DNA from: CBDVAK01 sp965371945
GTDB lineage: Bacteria > Pseudomonadota > Gammaproteobacteria > Competibacterales > JAHEDQ01
Assembly (NCBI GenBank): GCA_965371945.1
Contig: CBDVAK010000168.1
Location: forward strand, 1 to 7,396
Length of the DNA stretch: 7,396 nucleotides
Direction: 5' to 3'
The notes below the pieces were generated by a model that was not told the DNA's origin, did not search any database, and worked only from the letters and a program-made list of their open reading frames with translations. Positions 1-5,631 of this stretch are shown here, one piece after another. Made by a program: the position numbers and the translations under genes. The number at the start of each line of letters is the position of its first letter. Position 1 is the first letter of the stretch.

Positions 1-45
1 ACAGGAACGAACCTGATATGGTTCAGCGCGTTGCGCAGGTCCGAC

Positions 46-67
46 CCCATCTTCGGCCCATCTTCGG
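46..67. repeat. 11-bp perfect tandem duplication
   Basis: CCCATCTTCGG occurs twice back to back (46-56 and 57-67). Two adjacent perfect copies suggest replication slippage or a remnant of a short tandem array. No function is implied. Confidence 0.85.
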
Positions 68-89
68 TATGTTGGAATGTTAGAACTGA

Positions 90-107
90 CCCTAGTTTCC
101 CTAGTTT
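90..107. repeat. 9-bp perfect tandem duplication
   Basis: CCCTAGTTT occurs twice back to back (90-98 and 99-107), followed by a further CC. It lies 22 bp from the 11-bp duplication, which suggests a non-coding stretch prone to slippage. Confidence 0.85.
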
Positions 108-218
108 CCGTGAGATGGCGGGCAATCCGCCGACCGGTAACAACCATTCGGGCGTTGCGGTGAACATCCCATCCAAGGCGCTCAGCCCCCCGATGGGTCG
201 ATTCGTTCAGGTCCGGAA

Positions 219-695
219 TCAAACCACGACGGGACGCTCGATCACCTCGGCAATGGCGATCGCTACAGCCCGGGAGGCTACCCGGACGGCGCTGTGCGCC
301 TGCGCACCCATCGAGAATACGCTGCCGGTAATTCCGAAAACGTCAACTCTCCGAGGCAACCGACCAAGGCAGCGCGCCAACTCGATGGCGCCGGCCGGAC
401 CGAAAGCATGCGTGGAACCCGGTTCCCCCACCACCTCGATTGCTCGCTCGCTGGCATCGACCCGTATCAGCCGACCCGGCAAAGTGTCGGTCCGAACCGC
501 GTCGACCAGAATCACCCAGGGCCATCCGTCCCAGAGTTCTATCAACGACACGCCGTCGCCACGGTGCTCCACGATCTCGGCCAGATCATTGCCTGCGATC
601 AGAGACCGCAACGCACGGACCGTCAGCAACCCCGCCGCGTCGTCACCACGGTGATCATTGCCGATGCCGACCACCAATGGACGGCTGCCAACCAT
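219..695 (-). CDS. [NiFe] hydrogenase maturation endopeptidase (M52, HycI/HybD-like)
   Basis: This 158-residue protein is of normal length for the M52 hydrogenase endopeptidases. These cytoplasmic enzymes sense nickel in the hydrogenase large-subunit precursor and cut off its C-terminal tail after the last His of the DPCxxCxxH motif. The N-terminus carries the family signature GIGNDHRGDDAAG (residues 10-22). The likely nickel-sensing residues, by comparison with Glu16, Asp62 and His93 of E. coli HybD, are Asp19, Asp65 (in LVDA) and His96 (in STHAFG). The ATG at 695 lies 4 bp past the hydA stop codon, so it is the last gene of the operon and is presumably co-translated with its substrate. The predicted substrate tail is the 9 residues after His420 of HydA. 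The family is clear; the exact name (HycI, HoxW or HydD type) is not standardised for group 3b systems. Confidence 0.95.
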   Translation of the reverse strand: MVGSRPLVVGIGNDHRGDDAAGLLTVRALRSLIAGNDLAEIVEHRGDGVSLIELWDGWPWVILVDAVRTDTLPGRLIRVDASERAIEVVGEPGSTHAFGPAGAIELARCLGRLPRRVDVFGITGSVFSMGAQAHSAVRVASRAVAIAIAEVIERPVVV

Positions 696-699
696 CGTC

Positions 700-1989
700 T
701 CAGTCGCGATCCACGGTAAGTTTCAGGAAGTGGCAGGAACAGGAGATACAGGGGTCGTAGTTACGTATGGCCTGCTCGCACTGGTGCTGCATCTCCTGAT
801 CCGCCAGGTCGATTCGCGAGCTTGCGAAACGGAACAGGTCACGCTCGATGACCGCCTGGTTTACCGAGGTGGGCGCAACGATTTTGCAATCCCGAATGAT
901 GCCCCGTGAATTGATGGTGTAGCGCTGATAGCAAACGCCCCTGGGTGCCTCGGTGGCGCCGTAACCGGTACCCGCCCTGGGTTCAACCGCCATCGACGGC
1001 TTGGATGGTGGCTCGTAGTTTTCGATGATGCGCAGCGCCTCTTCGATGGCGAAGACCACCTCGACCATACGCACCAGGATGCTCTTGAACGGGTTGTGAC
1101 AGTGATCACCCAAACCCGCGGCAGACGCAGCCTGCCGTGCGGCCGGACCCAGCCGGTCGTGATTCATGTTATAGCGCGCCATTGGACCCAGGTGGGCGGG
1201 ACCGCGACCGACCACCTCACTGTGCAGCGAGGTCGAGTGAGGCACCTGGAATTCGGCCAGCACCAGATCGTACTCGCTCACCGGCACGTCGATGCCAAGA
1301 TTCGAGACCAGGCGCCCCTCGTTGAGCGGGTACTCGTCAGGGTGTCGCAGGCAAACGTACTCGTAGTCCTGCTCGAACTCGGGGAACTCCAGCTGCCGCA
1401 GAACCGGCATCAGCTCCATGCTACAGTCCAGGGCCCAGCGCAGCTCATCCCTGAGTGGTTCCAGCGCCTCGCGGCGTGGCACTTTGTAGAACCCACCAAC
1501 CTTGATGTTGATCGGGTGGATCTCGCGACCACCAAGCAGCGCGATGATGCGATTGCCGAGTCGCTTCAAACGCAGCCCGTTCTCGACCAGACCACGATGC
1601 ACGCCGGCCATCTGGATGGCATCGTCAAAGCCCAAAAAGTCAGGTGCATGGAGCATGAATATGTGCAAAGCATGACTCTCGATCCACTCACCGCAATAGA
1701 GAAGACGACGCAACGCACGTAGCTGACCACCGACCTCCACTCCACAGATCATCTCCATGGCGTGGCAGGCCGACATCAGATAAGCCACCGGGCAGATACC
1801 ACAGATTCTTGCGGTGATATCCGGGGCCTCGCGAAAATCACGGCCGCGCAGTAGCGCCTCGAAGAAGCGCGGCGGCTCGAAGATTTTCAGCTTGGCTTCC
1901 TCAACCCGGCGATCCCGGATCTTCAGGTAAAGGGATCCCTCGCCTTCCACCCGTGCCAGATACCGTACCTCAATGGTCTTGGTGGTCAT
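700..1989 (-). CDS. hydA: Group 3b [NiFe] hydrogenase large (alpha) subunit
   Basis: This is the catalytic subunit that carries the NiFe(CN)2CO centre and interconverts H2 with protons and electrons. It is 429 residues long, as expected for soluble group 3b enzymes. The N-terminus has the RVEGEG element (13-18). The first metal-binding motif is RICGIC (61-66) with ligands Cys63 and Cys66; it lacks the His of the textbook RxCGxCxxxH form, which is usual for this group. The second motif is DPCISCSCH (412-420) with ligands Cys414 and Cys417, followed by a 9-residue tail that the adjacent protease should remove after His420. The reading frame stays open upstream to 2172, but family-like sequence begins at MTTKTIEV. 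I therefore place the start at the ATG at 1989, which overlaps the end of hydD by 20 bp and is preceded by a purine-rich GAGAGCAGG. Cys76 and Cys419 look like extra, non-ligand cysteines. Confidence 0.96.
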   Translation of the reverse strand: MTTKTIEVRYLARVEGEGSLYLKIRDRRVEEAKLKIFEPPRFFEALLRGRDFREAPDITARICGICPVAYLMSACHAMEMICGVEVGGQLRALRRLLYCGEWIESHALHIFMLHAPDFLGFDDAIQMAGVHRGLVENGLRLKRLGNRIIALLGGREIHPINIKVGGFYKVPRREALEPLRDELRWALDCSMELMPVLRQLEFPEFEQDYEYVCLRHPDEYPLNEGRLVSNLGIDVPVSEYDLVLAEFQVPHSTSLHSEVVGRGPAHLGPMARYNMNHDRLGPAARQAASAAGLGDHCHNPFKSILVRMVEVVFAIEEALRIIENYEPPSKPSMAVEPRAGTGYGATEAPRGVCYQRYTINSRGIIRDCKIVAPTSVNQAVIERDLFRFASSRIDLADQEMQHQCEQAIRNYDPCISCSCHFLKLTVDRD

Positions 1990-2749
1990 GGCGCCTGCTC
2001 TCTTGCTCGAACTCCGGTGCCGCGGCATTGTAGGTGCGAAACAGACGCAGCATTTCGGCCTCGCGTAGCCCACGCTTCCTGAAGTCCGCCGCGAGCGCTG
2101 CCGTGTTCGCTCGCTCCCTGGGGCCAAAGCAACCGTAACACCCCCTGTCGAAGCTGGGACACAGCACACCACAACCGGTGTGCGTCACCGGCCCGAGACA
2201 AGCGACCCCGGCTGCGACGCTGATACACACGATGCCGGCCCGCTTGCAGTCGACACACAGGCTGTGATCGGGCACGCCGGGCCGTTTTCCGTGCAGGAAC
2301 GAGATGATGACCTCCAGCAACTGGCGCTTGCTGATCGGGCAACCCCGCAGTTCGAAATCAACCCGGACGTGATCCGCAATCGCTGACGAAGTCTCCAGCG
2401 TATCGATGTAATCAGGCCGGGCGTAGACCAGCCGCGCGAATTCTTTGACGTCCTTGAAGTTTCGCAGCGCCTGGATGCCGCCGGCCGTGGCACAGGCGCC
2501 GATGGTGACCAGATAGCCGGACTGTCGGCGCACCTCCTGAATTCGTTCGCGGTCGTGGGCCGTGGTCACCGAGCCCTCGACCAGGGTCAGGTCATACGGG
2601 CCGTCGATCACCGCGCTCGACGCCTCCGGAAAGTTGGCGATCTCGATCTCGCCGGCGATTGCCAGCAGCTCGTCCTCGCAATCGAGCAAGCTGAGCTGGC
2701 AACCATCGCAGGACGCAAACTTGTAAACCGCCAGTCGGGGCTTGCGCAT
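1970..2749 (-). CDS. hydD: Group 3b [NiFe] hydrogenase small (delta) subunit
   Basis: This 259-residue electron-transfer subunit binds the large subunit and should carry three FeS clusters. The start of the chain has CDGCQ (Cys14, Cys17), then VEGS (58-60 region), GACATAGG (Cys86) and RGCP (Cys137), which are the four ligands of the cluster nearest the NiFe site. Eight more cysteines follow (165, 168, 175, 184, 193, 197, 204, 207), enough for two further 4Fe-4S clusters. There is no Tat signal peptide, which places the enzyme in the cytoplasm. The ATG at 2749 shares one base with the hydG stop codon (TGATG) and has GGAG just upstream. The frame stays open upstream to 3328, but that extension runs antiparallel to nothing recognisable and overlaps hydG, so it is not coding. 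The final 20 bp overlap hydA. Confidence 0.95.
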   Translation of the reverse strand: MRKPRLAVYKFASCDGCQLSLLDCEDELLAIAGEIEIANFPEASSAVIDGPYDLTLVEGSVTTAHDRERIQEVRRQSGYLVTIGACATAGGIQALRNFKDVKEFARLVYARPDYIDTLETSSAIADHVRVDFELRGCPISKRQLLEVIISFLHGKRPGVPDHSLCVDCKRAGIVCISVAAGVACLGPVTHTGCGVLCPSFDRGCYGCFGPRERANTAALAADFRKRGLREAEMLRLFRTYNAAAPEFEQESRRHDHQDH

Positions 2750-3600
2750 CAGATCTCCGGGATGAAAAGGCGCTCTTGGACACGCGAGAACGAAAACACC
2801 GGACCGTCCTTGCAAACGAAATCGGCGCCATACTGACAGTGCCCGCACAACCCTACAGCACACTTCATGTTGCGTTCCATGGTCATATACACATCGGAGG
2901 TGGCGACCCCGGCGCCCAGAAGTCTCTGCGCCACGAACCGCATCATGATCTCCGGACCGCACACCAACGCCACGGTCCTGGCCGGATCGAAGGCGGCCTG
3001 GGACACCAGGTCGGTCACAACACCAATCGAACCCGTCCAGCCCTGACCGGCGCGGTCGACCGTGGTCAATACCCTCGCCCCAGCCTGTCGCCATCGTTCG
3101 TATTCGTCGGTGAACAAGATCTGATCGGGTGCTCGTGCGCCGATCAGAATCGACACACGCCCATGCAGTTGTCCGTGCTGCGTCAGGTGATAGATAGCCG
3201 GACGCAGTGGCGCGAGACCAATCCCGCCTGCCACTATGACAACGTCCCGGTCGCGCATCGCCTGCAGTGGCCATGTGCTTCCAAATGGCCCACGTACACC
3301 GAGCGTGTCCCCGGCGCGTAGCCGGCACAGCGCCTCGGACACCTTGCCCACGGCACGTGTCGTGTGCACCAGGGCTTCAGGATGACATGGATCACCGCTG
3401 ACCGAGATCGGGACCTCACCGACTCCGAACACGTAGAGCATGTTGAACTGGCCGGGCAGAAAAGAACCGATCCCCGGCCCGCGCACAGGTTTGAGCTCAA
3501 GTGTCACCGTATCGTCGAGCTCGCGCCGGCGGCCAGCCACCCGATACGGTATCGGCACCATCGGGTCGATGCCGTCGCGGGATGGTGACTCAGACACCAT
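2749..3600 (-). CDS. hydG: Hydrogenase gamma subunit, FAD/NAD(P)-binding with 2Fe-2S
   Basis: This 283-residue diaphorase subunit moves electrons between the hydrogenase module and NAD(P). It resembles ferredoxin-NADP reductase and the dihydroorotate dehydrogenase electron-transfer subunit PyrK. A FAD-binding beta-barrel comes first, with LPGQFNMLYVFGVGEVPIS (48-66). The nucleotide-binding fold follows, with the glycine-rich GGIGLAPL (125-132) and CGPEIMM (214-220). The C-terminus has a 2Fe-2S site of the CxxxxCxxCx7C type: Cys247, Cys252, Cys255 and Cys263. I give the start at the ATG at 3600, which overlaps the preceding gene by 11 bp. A second in-frame ATG at 3561 (MVPIPYRV) is close to where family similarity begins and cannot be excluded; neither has a strong ribosome binding site. 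NADP preference is typical of the group, but the sequence does not prove it. Confidence 0.93.
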   Translation of the reverse strand: MVSESPSRDGIDPMVPIPYRVAGRRRELDDTVTLELKPVRGPGIGSFLPGQFNMLYVFGVGEVPISVSGDPCHPEALVHTTRAVGKVSEALCRLRAGDTLGVRGPFGSTWPLQAMRDRDVVIVAGGIGLAPLRPAIYHLTQHGQLHGRVSILIGARAPDQILFTDEYERWRQAGARVLTTVDRAGQGWTGSIGVVTDLVSQAAFDPARTVALVCGPEIMMRFVAQRLLGAGVATSDVYMTMERNMKCAVGLCGHCQYGADFVCKDGPVFSFSRVQERLFIPEI

Positions 3601-4060
3601 GCGTGCGACCGTACACGTCCATCAGTTGAACTCGCGCGCTCTCCAGCCGCTCGGCCAGCGTTCTGCTCACCCGCTTCAACAGCTCGTAGCCGGTGGCGGG
3701 GTCTTGCTCGCACTTACCGCGCAGACACTGACCGTCGAAACGCAGCACTCTGGTATCCCCAAGGGCAACCGCATCGAAACGGGCGCGATAGGGGGGTACC
3801 AACCAGGACCAGCCGACCATGTCACCGGCATCGAGCGTCTCTACGACGAGCTTGCCGTATTGAGCGCCATGAATCGAAAGCGCAACCCTCCCTTCGCGAA
3901 TCAGGAAAAACTCGTTGGCCGGCTCTCCTTCGCGGATCAGATGCTCGTCCTTCCTGTATCGAACATTCTGCGCACAGCCGACGATCAAATCGGTCATTTC
4001 CTCCGAGAATCCGGTAAAGAATGGCTGCGCCTGGATAGTGGGTTTGAGGGTTTTGATCAC
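3590..4060 (-). CDS. Stand-alone cyclic-nucleotide-binding-fold protein in the hydrogenase operon
   Basis: This 156-residue protein has the jelly-roll of the CRP/FNR ligand-binding domain (about residues 10-115, including LIREGEPANEFFLIREGRV at 41-59). A helix resembling the CRP dimerisation helix follows (about 122-148), and then it ends with no helix-turn-helix, so it is unlikely to bind DNA. At the phosphate-binding cassette the usual GE-x-A is replaced by GWSWL (83-87). The Glu that normally contacts the ribose of cAMP is missing, while arginines Arg92 and Arg94 remain near the phosphate-binding position. The start is a GTG at 4060 that overlaps the hydB stop codon in a GTGA junction, and its end overlaps hydG by 11 bp. 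It therefore must be made together with the enzyme. I recall similar GWSWL proteins beside redox genes in other bacteria, but their role is unknown to me. It may be a ligand- or redox-sensing regulator of the complex. Confidence 0.88.
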   Translation of the reverse strand: MIKTLKPTIQAQPFFTGFSEEMTDLIVGCAQNVRYRKDEHLIREGEPANEFFLIREGRVALSIHGAQYGKLVVETLDAGDMVGWSWLVPPYRARFDAVALGDTRVLRFDGQCLRGKCEQDPATGYELLKRVSRTLAERLESARVQLMDVYGRTHGV

Positions 4061-5229
4061 GACGATTGCTCCTCGGTCACCTTGTGCTCTTGCGAACGCA
4101 GGGCACGGACCTCAGCGGTGATATCGATGCCCACCGGGCACCAGGTGATACACCGGCCGCACCCCACACACCCCGAGCTTCCAAACTGCTCATGCCAGGT
4201 TCCAAGCTTGTGTGTCAGCCATTGGCGATAGCGACCACGAGTCGATGGGCGCATGAGGCCCCCGTGGATGTAGGAGTAGTCGCCATTGAAGCATGAGTCC
4301 CATCGGCGCCAGCGCTCGGCGTGGTCCCCGGTCAGGTCGATGACGTCCTCGACGTCGTGGCAGAAACAGGTCGGGCAGACCATCGTGCAGTTGGCACAGC
4401 TCAGGCAACGCTCGGCGACGTCGTCCCAGTGGGGATGGTTGGCGACTTGAGCCAACAAATCGGGCAGCCCGTCGGTTTCCAGGTGCCGACCCATCTGCCC
4501 GCTGGCACGCTGTTCGCCGGCTGCGGCGCAACCCAGCTCCGCCGCGGTGCTACACCGACCGGGCAGCGCCTGGAGTATCGACCGCCCCTCGTCACTTCCG
4601 GCACGCACGACAAAGTAGTGGCGAGGCGCATCGATCACCTCCGTCAGCGCCAGATCGTAGCCGGAACTCACGGTCGGTCCCGTGTCCATCGAGACGCAAA
4701 AACAGGTGCTGCCGGCCTCGGTGCAGTTGACCGCAACCAGAAAGACGTTGCCTCTACGCCGCGAGTAGTCAGCTTCCCGGTGCTCACCACCCATGAACAC
4801 CTTGTCCTGAATGGCGATAGCTGCCAGTTCGCAGGCGCGCACGCCGATCAGGGCAAGCTTGGGTGCATCGTGCTCGCTGTTGACTTCGAAACCGCTGCTG
4901 GTACGCCGTGCGGACCACAGCCGCAGTTCAGCAGGAAACAGGAAACGCTTCCAGGAGTGCGGTCCCACCACGAACCCGAAACAGGCCTGGTCGGACCGGC
5001 GCTGCAGCCGGTAGGACGCGGCATCCTGCCGATCCGTCCAGCCGATGGGCAAATCCAGCGCTGTGCGAATGCGTTCATAGACGATCGCACCGTCCCGAAC
5101 GGTCGGGCCTTTCAGCTCATAGCCCGCCTCACACAAGGCATCGAAAAGCCGATCGAGATCGACTCTCTCCAGGGTGATCGAGGCGCTATCCACACTATTC
5201 CCCACCAAGTTGTCCACGACCGGGCTCAT
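4057..5229 (-). CDS. hydB: Group 3b hydrogenase beta subunit, FeS protein
   Basis: This 390-residue FeS subunit is the partner of HydG and is associated with sulfur or polysulfide reduction in sulfhydrogenases. The C-terminal third has two 4Fe-4S motifs: Cys275, 278, 281, 285 (CLSCANCTMVCP) and Cys354, 357, 360, 364 (CVGCGRCITWCP). Extra cysteines sit at 288 and 290. The N-terminal domain has further cysteines in RACEL (Cys133) and STCFCVSMDTG (Cys176, Cys178), plus Cys169, which may bind another cluster. The ATG at 5229 is given as the start but lacks a clear ribosome binding site. A GTG at 5193 (residue 13) has GGTGGGG six bases upstream, and family-like sequence begins just after it (ITLERVDLDRLFDAL at 18-32), so it is a real alternative. 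It is the first gene of the operon, and its stop overlaps the next start by 4 bp. Confidence 0.94.
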   Translation of the reverse strand: MSPVVDNLVGNSVDSASITLERVDLDRLFDALCEAGYELKGPTVRDGAIVYERIRTALDLPIGWTDRQDAASYRLQRRSDQACFGFVVGPHSWKRFLFPAELRLWSARRTSSGFEVNSEHDAPKLALIGVRACELAAIAIQDKVFMGGEHREADYSRRRGNVFLVAVNCTEAGSTCFCVSMDTGPTVSSGYDLALTEVIDAPRHYFVVRAGSDEGRSILQALPGRCSTAAELGCAAAGEQRASGQMGRHLETDGLPDLLAQVANHPHWDDVAERCLSCANCTMVCPTCFCHDVEDVIDLTGDHAERWRRWDSCFNGDYSYIHGGLMRPSTRGRYRQWLTHKLGTWHEQFGSSGCVGCGRCITWCPVGIDITAEVRALRSQEHKVTEEQSS

Positions 5230-5252
5230 TCTATGGACATTTCTATGGTCAT
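5226..5252 (-). other. Duplicated start region with 8-codon mini-ORF before hydB
   Basis: On the minus strand ATGACCATAGAA is followed directly by ATGTCCATAGA and then the hydB ATG, giving three ATGs spaced 12 and 11 bases. The first two share a frame and encode MTIEMSIE. The TGA stop of that frame overlaps the hydB ATG at 5229. It could be a leader peptide coupled to hydB translation, or merely a slippage duplication with a 1-base loss. If the TAGAAT at 5256-5251 is the true -10, the first two ATGs would not be transcribed. Confidence 0.35.
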
Positions 5253-5256
5253 TCTA
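5251..5256 (-). promoter_or_regulatory. Candidate -10 box (TAGAAT)
   Basis: TAGAAT matches the sigma-70 -10 consensus at 5 of 6 positions. The hexamer 17 bp upstream is a poor -35. Transcription would begin near 5244, leaving about 15 bases before the ATG at 5229 or about 51 before the alternative GTG at 5193. This is a weak prediction. Confidence 0.22.
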
Positions 5257-5317
5257 GCGAAAGTCAGTGGTGATTGCGCAGCCGCCTGCACGAGGCGTGT
5301 CGTCAAGCACCTTGCAG

Positions 5318-5334
5318 TGGTTCGAATTGTTCAG
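5318..5334. promoter_or_regulatory. Degenerate palindromic operator-like site, copy 3
   Basis: The sequence TGGTTCGA-A-TTGTTCAG is aligned to the perfect site at 5353-5369. The right arm matches 6 of 8 bases and the left arm 5 of 8. Its centre (5326) is 35 bp from the centre of the perfect site, on the hydB-proximal side. It could be a weak binding site or a chance match. Confidence 0.3.
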
Positions 5335-5352
5335 GGCTGGCGGACGCCAAGC

Positions 5353-5369
5353 TTGAACGATTCGTTCAA
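5353..5369. promoter_or_regulatory. Perfect 17-bp palindrome, likely operator
   Basis: TTGAACGA-T-TCGTTCAA is a perfect inverted repeat with 8-bp arms and a single central base. This size and symmetry are typical of a dimeric helix-turn-helix regulator site. It lies 124 bp upstream of the hydB ATG at 5229 and 97 bp upstream of the TAGAAT candidate -10. That is a common distance for an activator site. The regulator is not encoded in the window. Confidence 0.5.
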
Positions 5370-5396
5370 TGACTACCTGAAAGACCCGGTTGATAC

Positions 5397-5413
5397 CTGT
5401 CCGAATCGTTCAA
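5397..5413. promoter_or_regulatory. Half-conserved palindromic operator-like site, copy 2
   Basis: CTGTCCGA-A-TCGTTCAA has a right arm identical to that of the perfect site at 5353-5369, and a left arm matching 5 of 8 bases. The 13-bp core CGAATCGTTCAAG (5402-5414) is identical to the minus-strand reading of the perfect site. The centres are 44 bp apart, close to four helical turns. Confidence 0.4.
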
Positions 5414-5591
5414 GAACCTCTCGGTGATTTCCGAGCATGTTCCATATTCAATTGATTTTCCGCCTATTTTCAGACGCACTCCAAACTGAATTCGATTGGC
5501 ACCATTACTACTCCCAGGTCCCGCCTGATATGGTGTCATTTCGCGATATGCGAACCACCCAGGGGAACTGAACCAGGTGTCCGAACGCAGC

Positions 5592-5631
5592 AATCTGACC
5601 GCGGCCCACTGTGCGAGTCCTCAGTCAGATT
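5592..5631 (-). repeat. 8-bp inverted repeat spanning the membrane-gene stop codon
   Basis: AATCTGAC (5592-5599) and GTCAGATT (5624-5631) are perfect inverted arms separated by 24 bp. The second arm includes the TGA stop at 5627-5625. There is no T-tract after it, so it is not a typical intrinsic terminator. It could form a 3' stem-loop on the membrane-protein transcript. Confidence 0.4.

Larger units (their letters stand above)
1..218. other. Left-edge region without an assignable gene
   Basis: This stretch lies downstream of the protease stop codon. I see no convincing gene in it. Plus-strand frame 3 is open from the window edge to a TAG at 81-83, and a minus-strand ATG at 50 is open to the edge; both are too short to judge. 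It holds two short tandem duplications (46-67 and 90-107). It also holds a 5-bp inverted repeat (117-121 with 127-131) that has no T-tract, so it is not a convincing intrinsic terminator. Where the hydrogenase transcript ends is not visible. Confidence 0.5.
5230..5624 (-). promoter_or_regulatory. Upstream control region of the hydrogenase operon
   Basis: This region of about 395 bp separates the membrane-protein gene from hydB; both neighbours are on the minus strand. It is richer in A+T than the genes around it (for example 5438-5465). It holds one perfect and two imperfect copies of a 17-bp palindrome (centres 5405, 5361, 5326). It also holds two other short inverted repeats (5420-5435 and 5540-5554). 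A TAGAAT at 5256-5251 resembles a sigma-70 -10 box but has no good -35 at the right distance, as expected for an activator-dependent promoter. I found no sigma-54 consensus and no convincing FNR box. The small open frame at 5593-5366 shows no family likeness. Confidence 0.55.

Noticed and set aside
117..131. Stem GGCGG-GCAAT-CCGCC as an operon terminator
   Set aside because: A 5-bp stem with no T-tract on the minus strand, about 90 bp past the last stop codon; insufficient for an intrinsic terminator.
194..210. Possible fourth copy of the hydB upstream palindrome (TGGGTCGA-T-TCGTTCAG)
   Set aside because: The right arm matches 7 of 8, but the left arm is poor. It lies past the end of the operon, and similar TTCGTTC strings occur inside genes (near 2540 and 3090).
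31..654. Plus-strand open frame of 207 codons
   Set aside because: Most of it is antisense to the M52 protease, and its composition is low-complexity Ser/Pro/Arg/Thr, typical of a shadow frame.
1096..1722. Plus-strand open frame of 208 codons inside hydA
   Set aside because: It is antisense to conserved hydA sequence and has no recognisable domain.
1990..2172. N-terminal extension of the hydA frame
   Set aside because: Those 61 codons overlap the cysteine-rich end of hydD and resemble nothing; the large subunit begins at MTTKTIEV.
1970..3328. Long N-terminal extension of the hydD frame
   Set aside because: The extension overlaps hydG in another frame and has no family likeness. The delta subunit begins at MRKPRLAVYK with a TGATG junction at 2749.
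5386..5413. FNR-type box around TTGATACCTGTCC
   Set aside because: Only the TTGAT half matches; the second half-site ATCAA is absent at the required spacing.
4321..5427. Long plus-strand open frame of 368 codons
   Set aside because: It lies antisense to hydB, whose FeS motifs are unmistakable, and its translation shows no family likeness. It results from high GC content.
5366..5593. 75-codon minus-strand open frame between the membrane gene and hydB
   Set aside because: It has no family likeness and no clear ribosome binding site, and it covers the palindromic regulatory sites.
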